A DNA stretch of 43,961 bases from Candidatus Gastranaerophilales bacterium (lineage in GTDB: Bacteria; Cyanobacteriota; Vampirovibrionia; Gastranaerophilales; Gastranaerophilaceae). The stretch is from the NCBI GenBank assembly GCA_944323995.1, contig CALUUN010000011.1, positions 1-43,961 on the forward strand. Direction: 5' to 3'. The notes under the pieces are model-generated. The model was not told the origin of the DNA and made no database searches. It saw only the letters and a program-made list of their open reading frames with translations. The position numbers and the translations under genes were made by a program. Below, piece after piece: positions 35,774 through 43,961 of this stretch. The first letter of the stretch is position 1; each line of letters starts with the position of its first letter.

Positions 35774-37075
35774 TTATTTAGAAACGCGTTTGTCATGCTC
35801 GATTATGCCGATTAATTCCAGAACATCCTGCGAAGTTTGAATGTTTTTTGCAAGATTGGCATATTCAAGTGCAGTGTCATACTCTTTCAAATTCATATAA
35901 ATATATGCATAGTTGTAGTATATTATAAATTTTTCATCATCATTTTTTGCTGTATCAAGCGCGTTTTCAAGTGCGGAAATCGCCTTATTGTATTCTTTTA
36001 GATCCGCATAAGCTCCTGCAAGGTTGATGTAACCCACGGAAAGTTCCGGAGAAGTTTGGATGTAATTCAGTGCTTCTTCCACCTTTTTACGTGCAATTTC
36101 TTCAGGGCTGCCGAGGATTATAGGCGTGTATATAAGTCCGCTTTTGTCATCCTGTCTTTTATCCGTAATTGTCGGGTCAAGCATATAAAGCAGGTGCATT
36201 GTGTTGACATCGCTACCCGAAAGATAATGAAAATCACCTCTATATTGGACAAAAAAATTATCCTTGTCGTGAGTTTGCAAATACATTAAATCATCTGTGC
36301 TGTAGCTGTGTCCCATAATTCCAAGTGCATGGCCGAGTTCATGCAAGACAGTATTATAAAGCTCTTTGTCCGACAGATATTCCCCTTTTGGATTTGCTTT
36401 GTATACGGTTACAGTCATATTTTTGAGTTTTCTTCCCGAAATCTTCGGCCGGGTATATCCGACAACATATTTGCACATCCCGCCGTCACAGACATCTTCG
36501 GGCAGGTTTTTGAATTCTATTATAATCTGTGCATGTGATTTTTTCGGAACAATTTCAAAACTTATAAAGTCGACAGAATTATCCCATTGATTAAGGGCTC
36601 TTAAAATTGATTCCTTATAATAATCCGGAAGGTTTGCCAGATTTTTTTCATCAATATAGGTTTTTAAAGGAAACGAATCTTTATTCCAGCGAATTATATT
36701 TGCATCCGAGGGAGCCTGATCAATATAATTGCTTCCGACATTCAAATTTATATTTCTTTTCCATTCCGCAAGTTTTTCATTAGCAAGCATTTTTGCCGTG
36801 TCGTCAGGATTTGAATTTGCCATTTTGTACATTTTTTTCTGAACGCTATATACCGGTTTGAGTTCGGAAAGTGATTTCACGTAATAATACCGGAAATCTT
36901 TGTTGTGAGGTCTAAGCATCAGTGCACGGCTTAAAAAGGCTGCTGATTTTACATAATTCTGATGTTCGTAAGCTGATTTGCCGCGCAGATAAAAATATCC
37001 CGGAGCAAGAAAAGTCCCGAACAAATATGCCGCAACCAGTGTCACAACCCCGTATAGTAAATTTTTATTCTTCAT
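35774..37075 (-). CDS. membrane-anchored matrixin-like zinc metalloprotease with TPR-like repeats
   Basis: 433 residues from ATG 37075. A membrane anchor at about 6-26 is followed by a TPR-like helical pair, then a protease domain with the zinc site HELGHALGIMGH (H245, E246, H249, H256) and Met-turn at M264. C196 and C201 may form a disulfide. C-terminal TPR-like repeats follow (AYADLKEYNKAISALENALD, YNYAYIYMNLKEYDTALEY). The catalytic domain should face outward. The gene overlaps scpB by 11 bases, so it is the fourth gene of the smc-scpA-scpB operon; substrate unknown. Confidence 0.88.
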   Translation of the reverse strand: MKNKNLLYGVVTLVAAYLFGTFLAPGYFYLRGKSAYEHQNYVKSAAFLSRALMLRPHNKDFRYYYVKSLSELKPVYSVQKKMYKMANSNPDDTAKMLANEKLAEWKRNINLNVGSNYIDQAPSDANIIRWNKDSFPLKTYIDEKNLANLPDYYKESILRALNQWDNSVDFISFEIVPKKSHAQIIIEFKNLPEDVCDGGMCKYVVGYTRPKISGRKLKNMTVTVYKANPKGEYLSDKELYNTVLHELGHALGIMGHSYSTDDLMYLQTHDKDNFFVQYRGDFHYLSGSDVNTMHLLYMLDPTITDKRQDDKSGLIYTPIILGSPEEIARKKVEEALNYIQTSPELSVGYINLAGAYADLKEYNKAISALENALDTAKNDDEKFIIYYNYAYIYMNLKEYDTALEYANLAKNIQTSQDVLELIGIIEHDKRVSK

Positions 37076-37577
37076 CAGGTATCCTTTTTTCCAAATCCAG
37101 CATTTTCGCAAGAGTTTTTGTATCACCTTTAAGTTTAAAATATTCTGCGAATTTAGGAGTTGTTTTAAGATTGTAGCTCCTGCCGTTTTTATCTTTTGTG
37201 CGTGAAATCAGGCCTTTTTCAAGAAGTTCCTGAACGTGTTCATAGGCATTTGAGCCGCGCATATCTTTTAATACAGCCTGTCGTATAGGTTCTTTCAGCG
37301 CAATTACCGAGAGCGTGCGTAATACTGCAGGTTTTAATTCAACCGGACAAAGTTTTTCAACTATATCCATGTGTTCTTCTTTGACCTGAAGAATATAACC
37401 GTTTTCGTCATCAATTTCAAGTGCACCGTCACGGGATGAATAATCCATTATAAGTTCAAGCAGAGCTTCTTCAACCGTTTCGGTATCAGCTTCAAGGATT
37501 TCACCTATTTCTTTCGCGCTAAGCGCTTTGGCTGTCGTAAACAGAACAGCCTCAATTCTCGACTTCAACTGTTCCAT
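37065..37577 (-). CDS. scpB: segregation and condensation protein B
   Basis: Winged-helix subunit of the SMC-ScpAB condensin that bridges ScpA. 170 residues from ATG 37577, placed by AAGAGG five bases upstream; an upstream GTG (37583) adds two residues. LKSRIEAVLFTTAKALSAKEI and LRTLSVIALKEPIRQAVLKDMRG are typical. The start lies inside scpA (26-base overlap). Confidence 0.95.
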   Translation of the reverse strand: MEQLKSRIEAVLFTTAKALSAKEIGEILEADTETVEEALLELIMDYSSRDGALEIDDENGYILQVKEEHMDIVEKLCPVELKPAVLRTLSVIALKEPIRQAVLKDMRGSNAYEHVQELLEKGLISRTKDKNGRSYNLKTTPKFAEYFKLKGDTKTLAKMLDLEKRIPDEE

Positions 37578-38376
37578 GTTCACCTCTTACTACATATAAA
37601 TCCGAATAAAATTCATCCTGTTTTAGATCGTAATCCGTATCCGCAGTCAAAAACAAAAGTGCGATATATGCGCTTATTTTATCCATTCCGAGAAGTGTAA
37701 GTTCATTTAATTCAATTTTATCTTCGCGTTCAAAAATCTGCGCAAGATTATCTTTTAATTTAAGAACACAGTCTTCAATATATTCTTCGTGCGCAAGGTT
37801 TATGATATCGTCCGGTGTAAATCTGGAGTAAGACTGAACTCTGCGTTTTGCGCGTTCATGAGCCTGCTGCAGCGACTGTTTTTGTTCCAGCTTTTCATAA
37901 AATTGCAATTGTCTTATCAAGTCACGCAGAGTTACTACGCGGTTGCGGTTAAGCCGGACGCTGGTTCTTCTCTGCAATACATCATCAATTGAAACAACAT
38001 TGCTTGCAGGCGTAAACTCATCTTCTTCCGGATATTCAACTATAAATCCGTCATCATCGTATTCAAGGCCTTCTGTGTAATCGGGTTCACCGATTTGTAA
38101 TATATCATTGCCTTCAAGAATATTTGATTTTAACTTAAGCAAAACTGCCGCAAATAAAAAGGTTCTGCCGGTTAATCTCAAATTTTGGGTTTTCATTTCG
38201 CAGATATGCGCGAGATATTTGTCCGTAACATCAATAATATCAACATTCCACGGGTCAATTTTACCGGCTTTTGCCATGGAAACAAGAATACCGATACCTT
38301 CATCTTCGTTCGAATGTACAATTTCGGGTAAATTTTCACCGTTTATGTCGTAATGTTTTATTGCTTGTTCTGTCAT
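37552..38376 (-). CDS. scpA: segregation and condensation protein A
   Basis: The kleisin of bacterial condensin, 274 residues, linking the SMC heads. Kleisin N-domain features are visible (GIGILVSMAKAGKIDPWNVDI near 27-47, the usual LLxLIxxxxIDPWDI pattern) and a C-terminal winged helix (ISAYIALLFL region). Its ATG overlaps the smc stop codon (TAATG), pointing to coupled translation. Confidence 0.96.
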   Translation of the reverse strand: MTEQAIKHYDINGENLPEIVHSNEDEGIGILVSMAKAGKIDPWNVDIIDVTDKYLAHICEMKTQNLRLTGRTFLFAAVLLKLKSNILEGNDILQIGEPDYTEGLEYDDDGFIVEYPEEDEFTPASNVVSIDDVLQRRTSVRLNRNRVVTLRDLIRQLQFYEKLEQKQSLQQAHERAKRRVQSYSRFTPDDIINLAHEEYIEDCVLKLKDNLAQIFEREDKIELNELTLLGMDKISAYIALLFLTADTDYDLKQDEFYSDLYVVRGEHGTVEVEN

Positions 38377-41300
38377 TATTCTTCGTCTCTTAGTTTAATC
38401 CCCGTAACCCTTGTGATGCCTTTTTCTTTTTGAGTAACTCCGATTGTTCTATTAGCTGATTCTATCATAGGTTTGCGGTGGCTAACTACTATAAATTGCG
38501 TATTTTTTGATTGATTCTGCACCATATGGGCGATACGTTCCACATTCATGGTATCAAGGCTGGCATCAACTTCATCAAAAGCATAGAAAGGAGCCGGCAT
38601 ATATTTTTGGATGGCAAAAACAAATGCAAGAGCAGTCAGGGATTTTTCACCGCCTGACATACCTTCAAGTCTTTGCAATTTTTTATCGCGGGGCTGCGCC
38701 TCAATTGTAAGGCCTCCTGATAGCGGATCGTCAGGATTTTCCAGTTTTAATTCACCCTCGCCTTCGGAGAGATTGTGAAATACTTCTTTGAAATTGTCAT
38801 TTATGTTGTTAAATGTTTTCATAAATGTTTCTTTTTTAAGCTGTTCATATCCTTGCATTCTTTCAAGAATTTCCTTACGCTCTTTTGACAGAGTTTCAAT
38901 TTGAAGTTTCAGTGCTTCCTGTCTTGCAAGAACCTCTTCATAGGCCTCAAGAGCACGCATATTGACCGCACCCAATTCTTCCATTCTGCGTTCAAGGCGC
39001 TGGATTTTTGAGGTTATCTCATCAATTGAAATATTAACCGGTTCAAGTTTATTTATTTCAACACCTGAATTTTCAAGTTCTTCGCGTGCTGCGTCCATTT
39101 GAGGTTCAAGTTCTCTGCGGCGTGCTTTGAACGATTCAATGCTTTCCGCTATTTTTTCTATATCTGACAGCTTGATATGTTTTTGTTTTTCAAGTTCTAT
39201 AATATCGTTATTGAGGCTGTCGCGCTCTTTCAGCAGTTTGCCGAGTTTTTCTTCAATAACCGCAATTTGTTCTCTTAATTCTTCAATTTTTTTGTTCAGT
39301 TCTTCAATATCTTTTTTGTAGCCGTTTTTGTCCTCTTCCAATTTAAGATTATTTTTTTCGGTTTGAGATATTTCTTCATTTTTGGTATCAATCAGATTTA
39401 TGTTGAAGTTTATCTGACGGTTAAAATCGTTTATATCGTTGTTTGCAGTCATAAGATTAGCCTGCAGACGTTTAATATCAGCTTCGACACCTTCGGTTTT
39501 TTCTTTTAATTCTTTTAAATCTTTGTCATTTATAAGTTTTTCAACTTCTTCAATTTGAGATTGGGTTGTCGAAATTTTATCAAGTATACCGATATGTTTT
39601 TCTTCAAGTTTATCGAGTTTTTTATTTAATTCTTCAATTTTAGGCGCAGTAATTTTAATAAAATCAGTTTTTTCGGTCAAAACATTTTCGCTGTTTTCGT
39701 AATTTTTGTTTAAGTTAGCAAGGTCAATACCCGCCTGTCTGAATTCAGTGAGCGCATCAGTATAATTTGTGCGGACGGTTTCAAGTTTCTTTTCAAGTTC
39801 TGTTTTTCTGCCGTTAAGCATTGAGAGCCTTGATTCCATATCTTTTAACCTGATTTTATACGCTTCAAGCTCAGCGTCATCGTTCTGGCTGAAACTCAAG
39901 CCCGAACGTCTTGCGGTACCGCCGGTTATTGAACCTGATTTTTCGAATAATTCGCCCTGAAGTGTTACCATACGGTATTTGCCGATTAATTTTTTTGCGC
40001 ATTCCATATCTTCAACAACAAGTGTATCACCCACTGCGTAGAAAAACGCATTTATATATTTTTCATCAAAATCAACAAGATTTATTGCAAAATCAATAAC
40101 GCCTTTGTCTTTTGGAAGCTGCAATTTTGAAGGTGCTCTTTGAATTTTATTCAAAGGAATAAATGTTGCTCTGCCGGCACCGGAAGATTTCAAAAGTTCA
40201 ATTGCAACTGAGGCTACATGTTCATCATCAACCACAACATGCGACATTCTGCCGCCGAAAGCAACTTCCATTGCGGTTGAATATTCTTTGTCAACAGTGC
40301 CGAGTTTAACGAGCGGAGCATGAACTCCTTTGAGTTTTGCACTCATTATTGTATCAATTGCACGGCCGAAGTTTATGTCTTCAAATGTCTGCTTTTTTAC
40401 TTCCATAGAAGTTATTTTTCGCTCGGCCATTTGAATATCATAAACAAGGTCGTTGATTTCGTTTTTGGTCGTATCAAGATCATGCATTGTTTCCTGCTGG
40501 ATTGTTTTAAAGTCCTGCAGTTCTTTTTCCAGTTGTTCGGTTAAGGCCTTTTTCATTGCCTGATTTTCGCTGAAGTTTTTCTTTAAGTCCTCAAGTTCGG
40601 CATGCTTTGCTCTTGCCTCGTCCAGCTCTTTTTGAAGCACCTTAAGTTCATTTTCAAGCGGAAGGCGTTCTTTTATAAGGTTGTTTTCCGCATCTTGCAG
40701 GCTTTCAAGCTCTTTACGCAGTTCGTTTCTGCGGTTGATATGCTGGTCTGCCGTCACATTAAGGCCTGTCATGTCCTCAAGAATTTTTTTGAGCTCTTCG
40801 TTTTTTTCGGCAATATTTTTTTCAATATTTTTTATCGTGTCATTTTTGAGGTTTATATTGAGTTTTAAATCTTCAATTTTATGTTTGTAAGTTTCAATGC
40901 CGTTTTTTGCGTTTTCAATTGAGCGCAAGCCGTCATGAATTTGTTTGTCGGCATAAATTGCAGCGTTGTTTTTTCTGTCGATTTCCCCTTTAAGTTCTTC
41001 TTCCTGCTTTTTGAGGTTTATCTGCTGCTGTTCGCCTTCTTCTTTTAATTTGTCGGAAACTTCCTGATATTTTTGTTTTATTAATGCCAGTCTTTCGTCA
41101 ATATCCTTGCTTTGAAGCTCTTCTTCTTTTTTCTTTTTTGTAAATTCTAAGATATTTTCATGCGCAAGTTCAAGGTTTCTTTTTATGTCAAAGAATCTCA
41201 CGGTGCTGATTTGTGCTTCAAGTGAGGATTTTTCTTCGCGCAGTTTCTGGTATTTCAGAGCAACTTCGCGCTCTTCTTTAAGCTGTTCAAGTCTTGCATC

Positions 41301-41876
41301 CACTTCATTCAAAATAAGCGAAGATCTTTCAACGCGTTGCTCAACGGTTGTTAATTCATTGGTTGCCTGTTCTATTCTTCTGTCGAAATCTGCAATACCG
41401 GCGATTTCATCAATAATTTTTCGTCTTTGCTTCGGGGTGCAATCGGTAATCCCCATTACGTCACCCTGCATTATGACATTGTAGCTGTTTGGGGTTACGT
41501 TATATTTTTCCAGAACGGCATGGATATTTGAAAGTGTTGTTACACTGTCGTTAAGATAGTAGGTGCTTGCATAGCCTTGAGAGGATTTGCGTATTCTTCT
41601 TGCAATGCTCAGATCTTTGCCGCCCTCCATGTCGCCGAAAGTAACTTTTACAAGTGCGTCATTGCGTTTTGTGTAAGTCGAAATAAAATGCGACAAATTT
41701 TCCGCGCGAAGTTCACCTGCGTTTGCAAGTCCGAGCGCGAAAAGCACACTGTCAATAATGTTGCTTTTACCTGAACCGTTCGGTCCGGAAATTGTCGTAA
41801 AACCCTTTAATAACGGGATTTCCGATTTATTGGCAAATGATTTGAAATTATCTATTTCGAGCTGTTTTATGTACAT
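38376..41876 (-). CDS. smc: chromosome segregation protein SMC
   Basis: 1166-residue ATPase of condensin. The P-loop is GPNGSGKSN (31-39), two long coiled coils flank a hinge at about 515-650 (glycine-rich GGRMSHVVVDD), and the C-terminal head has MSGGEKSLTALA (near 1070) and Walker B FYAFDEVDASLD (near 1095). First gene of smc-scpA-scpB-protease; the promoter must lie in 41877-42016, a region shared with the divergent gene. Confidence 0.98.
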   Translation of the reverse strand: MYIKQLEIDNFKSFANKSEIPLLKGFTTISGPNGSGKSNIIDSVLFALGLANAGELRAENLSHFISTYTKRNDALVKVTFGDMEGGKDLSIARRIRKSSQGYASTYYLNDSVTTLSNIHAVLEKYNVTPNSYNVIMQGDVMGITDCTPKQRRKIIDEIAGIADFDRRIEQATNELTTVEQRVERSSLILNEVDARLEQLKEEREVALKYQKLREEKSSLEAQISTVRFFDIKRNLELAHENILEFTKKKKEEELQSKDIDERLALIKQKYQEVSDKLKEEGEQQQINLKKQEEELKGEIDRKNNAAIYADKQIHDGLRSIENAKNGIETYKHKIEDLKLNINLKNDTIKNIEKNIAEKNEELKKILEDMTGLNVTADQHINRRNELRKELESLQDAENNLIKERLPLENELKVLQKELDEARAKHAELEDLKKNFSENQAMKKALTEQLEKELQDFKTIQQETMHDLDTTKNEINDLVYDIQMAERKITSMEVKKQTFEDINFGRAIDTIMSAKLKGVHAPLVKLGTVDKEYSTAMEVAFGGRMSHVVVDDEHVASVAIELLKSSGAGRATFIPLNKIQRAPSKLQLPKDKGVIDFAINLVDFDEKYINAFFYAVGDTLVVEDMECAKKLIGKYRMVTLQGELFEKSGSITGGTARRSGLSFSQNDDAELEAYKIRLKDMESRLSMLNGRKTELEKKLETVRTNYTDALTEFRQAGIDLANLNKNYENSENVLTEKTDFIKITAPKIEELNKKLDKLEEKHIGILDKISTTQSQIEEVEKLINDKDLKELKEKTEGVEADIKRLQANLMTANNDINDFNRQINFNINLIDTKNEEISQTEKNNLKLEEDKNGYKKDIEELNKKIEELREQIAVIEEKLGKLLKERDSLNNDIIELEKQKHIKLSDIEKIAESIESFKARRRELEPQMDAAREELENSGVEINKLEPVNISIDEITSKIQRLERRMEELGAVNMRALEAYEEVLARQEALKLQIETLSKERKEILERMQGYEQLKKETFMKTFNNINDNFKEVFHNLSEGEGELKLENPDDPLSGGLTIEAQPRDKKLQRLEGMSGGEKSLTALAFVFAIQKYMPAPFYAFDEVDASLDTMNVERIAHMVQNQSKNTQFIVVSHRKPMIESANRTIGVTQKEKGITRVTGIKLRDEE

Positions 41877-42016
41877 AAATTTATAAATTTCCTACCAAGT
41901 CTCATTATTATTGAACTATAACTTTTCTGTCATGTCAAAATATTAAATAAATCTTTACGTTTACCATTTGCTATATGACTTGTTTAATGTTAAAATCGTA
42001 AAAAAACGGGTGAATT

Positions 42017-43882
42017 ATGCAGGATTTTTCAGAACAAAACAGCGTAGACAGAGAGTATTTCGGCAGAGATTTTTCTCCTGCTGCGGAACTTTTGCAAAGA
42101 ATTAGAAAATCACTTTTAACAGGCGAGCCGGTTGAGCTTTCCGATATCAATCTTAATGGTATTATAAACTATTACCCGTCAGAAACGCTGACATATATTA
42201 CTCTTTTTCAAGCAGGCAGGAAGTTTATAAGATACGGCAGCAAACGCGCCAATTTCGGCGCCACGCTTAACCGTGATATTGAAATGCTTCGCAAACACAA
42301 AAGATTTGCTGAATTTGATATAAAGGACACAGCAAAATGCCGTATAATGCTTGAATATATGTACGACAGAAAAAAAACTTCTCTTGATAAAATTAATTCT
42401 ATTTATTTTAATGAGGACAGGTTTGAAATTGGTGTAAACGGGCTTGAAGCAAGGCATGACGGAATTTCTTATTACTATATGCCGACTGATGCAGTCAGTA
42501 TGAGCCACCTTTCAATCGGCAGTGTTTTGCAGACTCTTGTTAAGAAAACCCCTATTGCAAAACTTACCGATAAAATTTCAGAGCGGATTAAACTGCTGCA
42601 GCAAGCAAAAGATTACGAATTTTATATATTTAAAAGCCGTGCTCTTATATCATATAAAAATACATGTGTTCCCCTATACAGAGGTAATATTTTATACAAT
42701 GAGTTTGACTATGATACTTTGCGTTATCAAATGCTGAAGTCTGCGGACTGGCTTATTCAAAATATGTATGACGACGGCAGATTCCTTTACTATTACGATT
42801 GCTGTGATGATACATTCAAAGACCATGAACATCCGAACAGATCGGCAGATAATCTTTATTATAATGATTTGCGTCACTGCGGCGGAATTATTACTCTTGT
42901 GCGCGCTTATCAACTTACTGGAGATAAAAAATATACAGAAGCTGCTAAAAAAGCTCTCAACTGGAGCGTATCTGTTTTAGATACCCACGAAACCGATTTC
43001 GGGCAAGGATTTTATGCATTTTGTAATAAAAAAGCCAAATTGGGCGGAACCGGTGTTTTGCTGGCTGCATTCATGCAATACCGTAACTTTACGGGCGACA
43101 TCTGTTTTGATGAGTATATAAAAGGCTGCGTACGCCACCTTTTAAGCCGTGTAACCGCTGACGGTGAATTTTTGGGATATTATATCCATCCTGATTATCA
43201 TAACGGTGAACCGCTTCTTGTGATGTCAGATAAAGAACGCAGAGAAACTTTTTCTTTCTATTATCCGGGTGAGGCGCTTTTCGGACTCGGTCTGTTTGTT
43301 AATAATTTTGATCGGGATAATGAACTGGTTGAAACAGCCAAACGAATTTCGAAAAAAGCACTTGATTGGATCGTTGATGAAAGACCGAAAATTTATTCAG
43401 ATCTGTTCACTGCACTGCCGTCTGATGCCTGGCTTATGCAGGCTGTTGAAGAATGGGTTAAAATTGACGGTTTTCAAAAAGACAGCTACTTGAATTTTGT
43501 TTTTAATGATGCAAATACTATGCTTGAAAAAATGTATAAACACGATGATTCTCCGTATATTGATTATGAAGGCGGATATTATTATATTTACGGCGACCAT
43601 TATTATCCGGACGGAGCCCGTTCGGAAGGCCTTGTCGCGGCTTATTATCTCGCTAAGTATCTTAAGTTAAATGATGTTGCAAACGCTCTTTTAAATGCCT
43701 GTAAACTGGCCGCAAAGTCACAATTTTCTCTTTTTAACAATGAAATCTATACTTATTCACACATGAATCCCGTAAAATCGCTTAATGCGATAAGATTTAA
43801 AGCTACGCGGCAATGGGTTCGTGTGGATTCAATCCAGCACGTTGCATGTTTTTTTGCACGGCTTTATAAAGCTGAAAATTAG
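42017..43882 (+). CDS. predicted (alpha/alpha)-barrel protein, glycosidase/epimerase-like, function unknown
   Basis: 621 residues. The first ~190 are unlike anything I recognise. From ~235 on there are repeated paired helices with aromatic- and Gly-rich turns (SADWLIQNMYDDGRFLYYYD, CGGIITLVRAYQLTGDKKY, GGTGVLLAAFMQYRNFTGD, YPGEALFGLGLFV), the style of six-hairpin glycosidases, glucuronyl epimerases and terpenoid cyclases. No signal peptide was seen. Catalytic residues cannot be assigned. The start ATG 42017 follows a weak GGGTG sequence. A polysaccharide role is inference. Confidence 0.6.
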   Translation: MQDFSEQNSVDREYFGRDFSPAAELLQRIRKSLLTGEPVELSDINLNGIINYYPSETLTYITLFQAGRKFIRYGSKRANFGATLNRDIEMLRKHKRFAEFDIKDTAKCRIMLEYMYDRKKTSLDKINSIYFNEDRFEIGVNGLEARHDGISYYYMPTDAVSMSHLSIGSVLQTLVKKTPIAKLTDKISERIKLLQQAKDYEFYIFKSRALISYKNTCVPLYRGNILYNEFDYDTLRYQMLKSADWLIQNMYDDGRFLYYYDCCDDTFKDHEHPNRSADNLYYNDLRHCGGIITLVRAYQLTGDKKYTEAAKKALNWSVSVLDTHETDFGQGFYAFCNKKAKLGGTGVLLAAFMQYRNFTGDICFDEYIKGCVRHLLSRVTADGEFLGYYIHPDYHNGEPLLVMSDKERRETFSFYYPGEALFGLGLFVNNFDRDNELVETAKRISKKALDWIVDERPKIYSDLFTALPSDAWLMQAVEEWVKIDGFQKDSYLNFVFNDANTMLEKMYKHDDSPYIDYEGGYYYIYGDHYYPDGARSEGLVAAYYLAKYLKLNDVANALLNACKLAAKSQFSLFNNEIYTYSHMNPVKSLNAIRFKATRQWVRVDSIQHVACFFARLYKAEN

Positions 43883-43961
43883 CCAAAAAAAAACGACCGA
43901 AAACGGCCGCCGGAAAAAAAGGGAAAAAGGGGAAATTTTAAGTAAGCCGAAAAAATATCGG

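Noticed and set aside
1-43961. Reverse transcriptase or template repeat of a diversity-generating retroelement
   Set aside because: None of the proteins shows reverse-transcriptase motifs, and I saw no third copy of the GCGTACTACCGC anchor. The element, if real, lies outside the window.
1-43961. CRISPR array, tRNA or rRNA
   Set aside because: No regularly spaced repeats and no cloverleaf-like or rRNA sequence were seen in the short gaps.
43883-43961. Possible terminator or next gene after the last gene
   Set aside because: Only a short imperfect hairpin (CGACCG/CGGCCG) and purine-rich sequence are present; too little to call.

Overview
The window looks like a low-GC bacterial chromosome fragment from a non-photosynthetic relative of cyanobacteria (Vampirovibrionia / 'Melainabacteria', probably Gastranaerophilales). 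The best evidence is the ATP synthase operon. It reads a-c-b'-b-delta-alpha-gamma with two b-type subunits, and beta and epsilon are absent. This is the cyanobacterial/plastid cluster order. No photosynthesis gene is present, and the gamma subunit lacks a cyanobacterial-type insertion. The assignment is inferred from gene content only.

Layout. 1-1440 and 7218-8951 are two copies of one module: a type IV prepilin-like gene that begins in a poly-G tract and ends in a GC-rich, NNC-codon-rich segment, then a terminator hairpin and a block of nested inverted repeats. Between them lie tpiA, gpmI (glycolysis), a SNF2-family ATPase and rpsU. After the second copy come a DUF2229-type protein (minus strand), rsmE and cca (tRNA/rRNA maturation), and two paralogous unknown membrane proteins. 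These run tail-to-tail into the ATP synthase operon (15649-20522, minus). Divergent from it is a biotin ligase - carboxyltransferase/biotin carrier - Na+-decarboxylase beta operon (20669-24393). Then follow two small unknown proteins, a PurN-like protein, glgC, two unknown membrane proteins, an anti-sigma/ECF sigma pair, a TPR protein, a sensor kinase with an FAD oxidoreductase, another unknown protein, and a tightly overlapped smc-scpA-scpB-metalloprotease operon. The last gene is a predicted alpha/alpha-barrel protein read divergently from smc.

Most notable. (1) The prepilin-like proteins carry a C-type-lectin-like C-terminal domain whose last ~45 codons differ between copies mostly at NNC codons, as expected of variable regions of a diversity-generating retroelement. 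No reverse transcriptase or template repeat is visible here. (2) In copy 2 the start codon with a Shine-Dalgarno is out of frame with the pilin reading frame across a run of nine G; ten G would join them, so expression may be phase-variable. Together these suggest a surface-display system with an on/off switch and a diversifiable tip. (3) Five otherwise different proteins of unknown function share a short Asn/Gln-rich N-terminus ending in a Phe-Gly or Phe-x-Gly motif, possibly an undescribed sorting or processing signal.

Intergenic space is short. The gaps over 300 bases (1102-1512 and 8408-8961) contain the repeat blocks. No tRNA, rRNA, CRISPR array or intact insertion sequence was seen.
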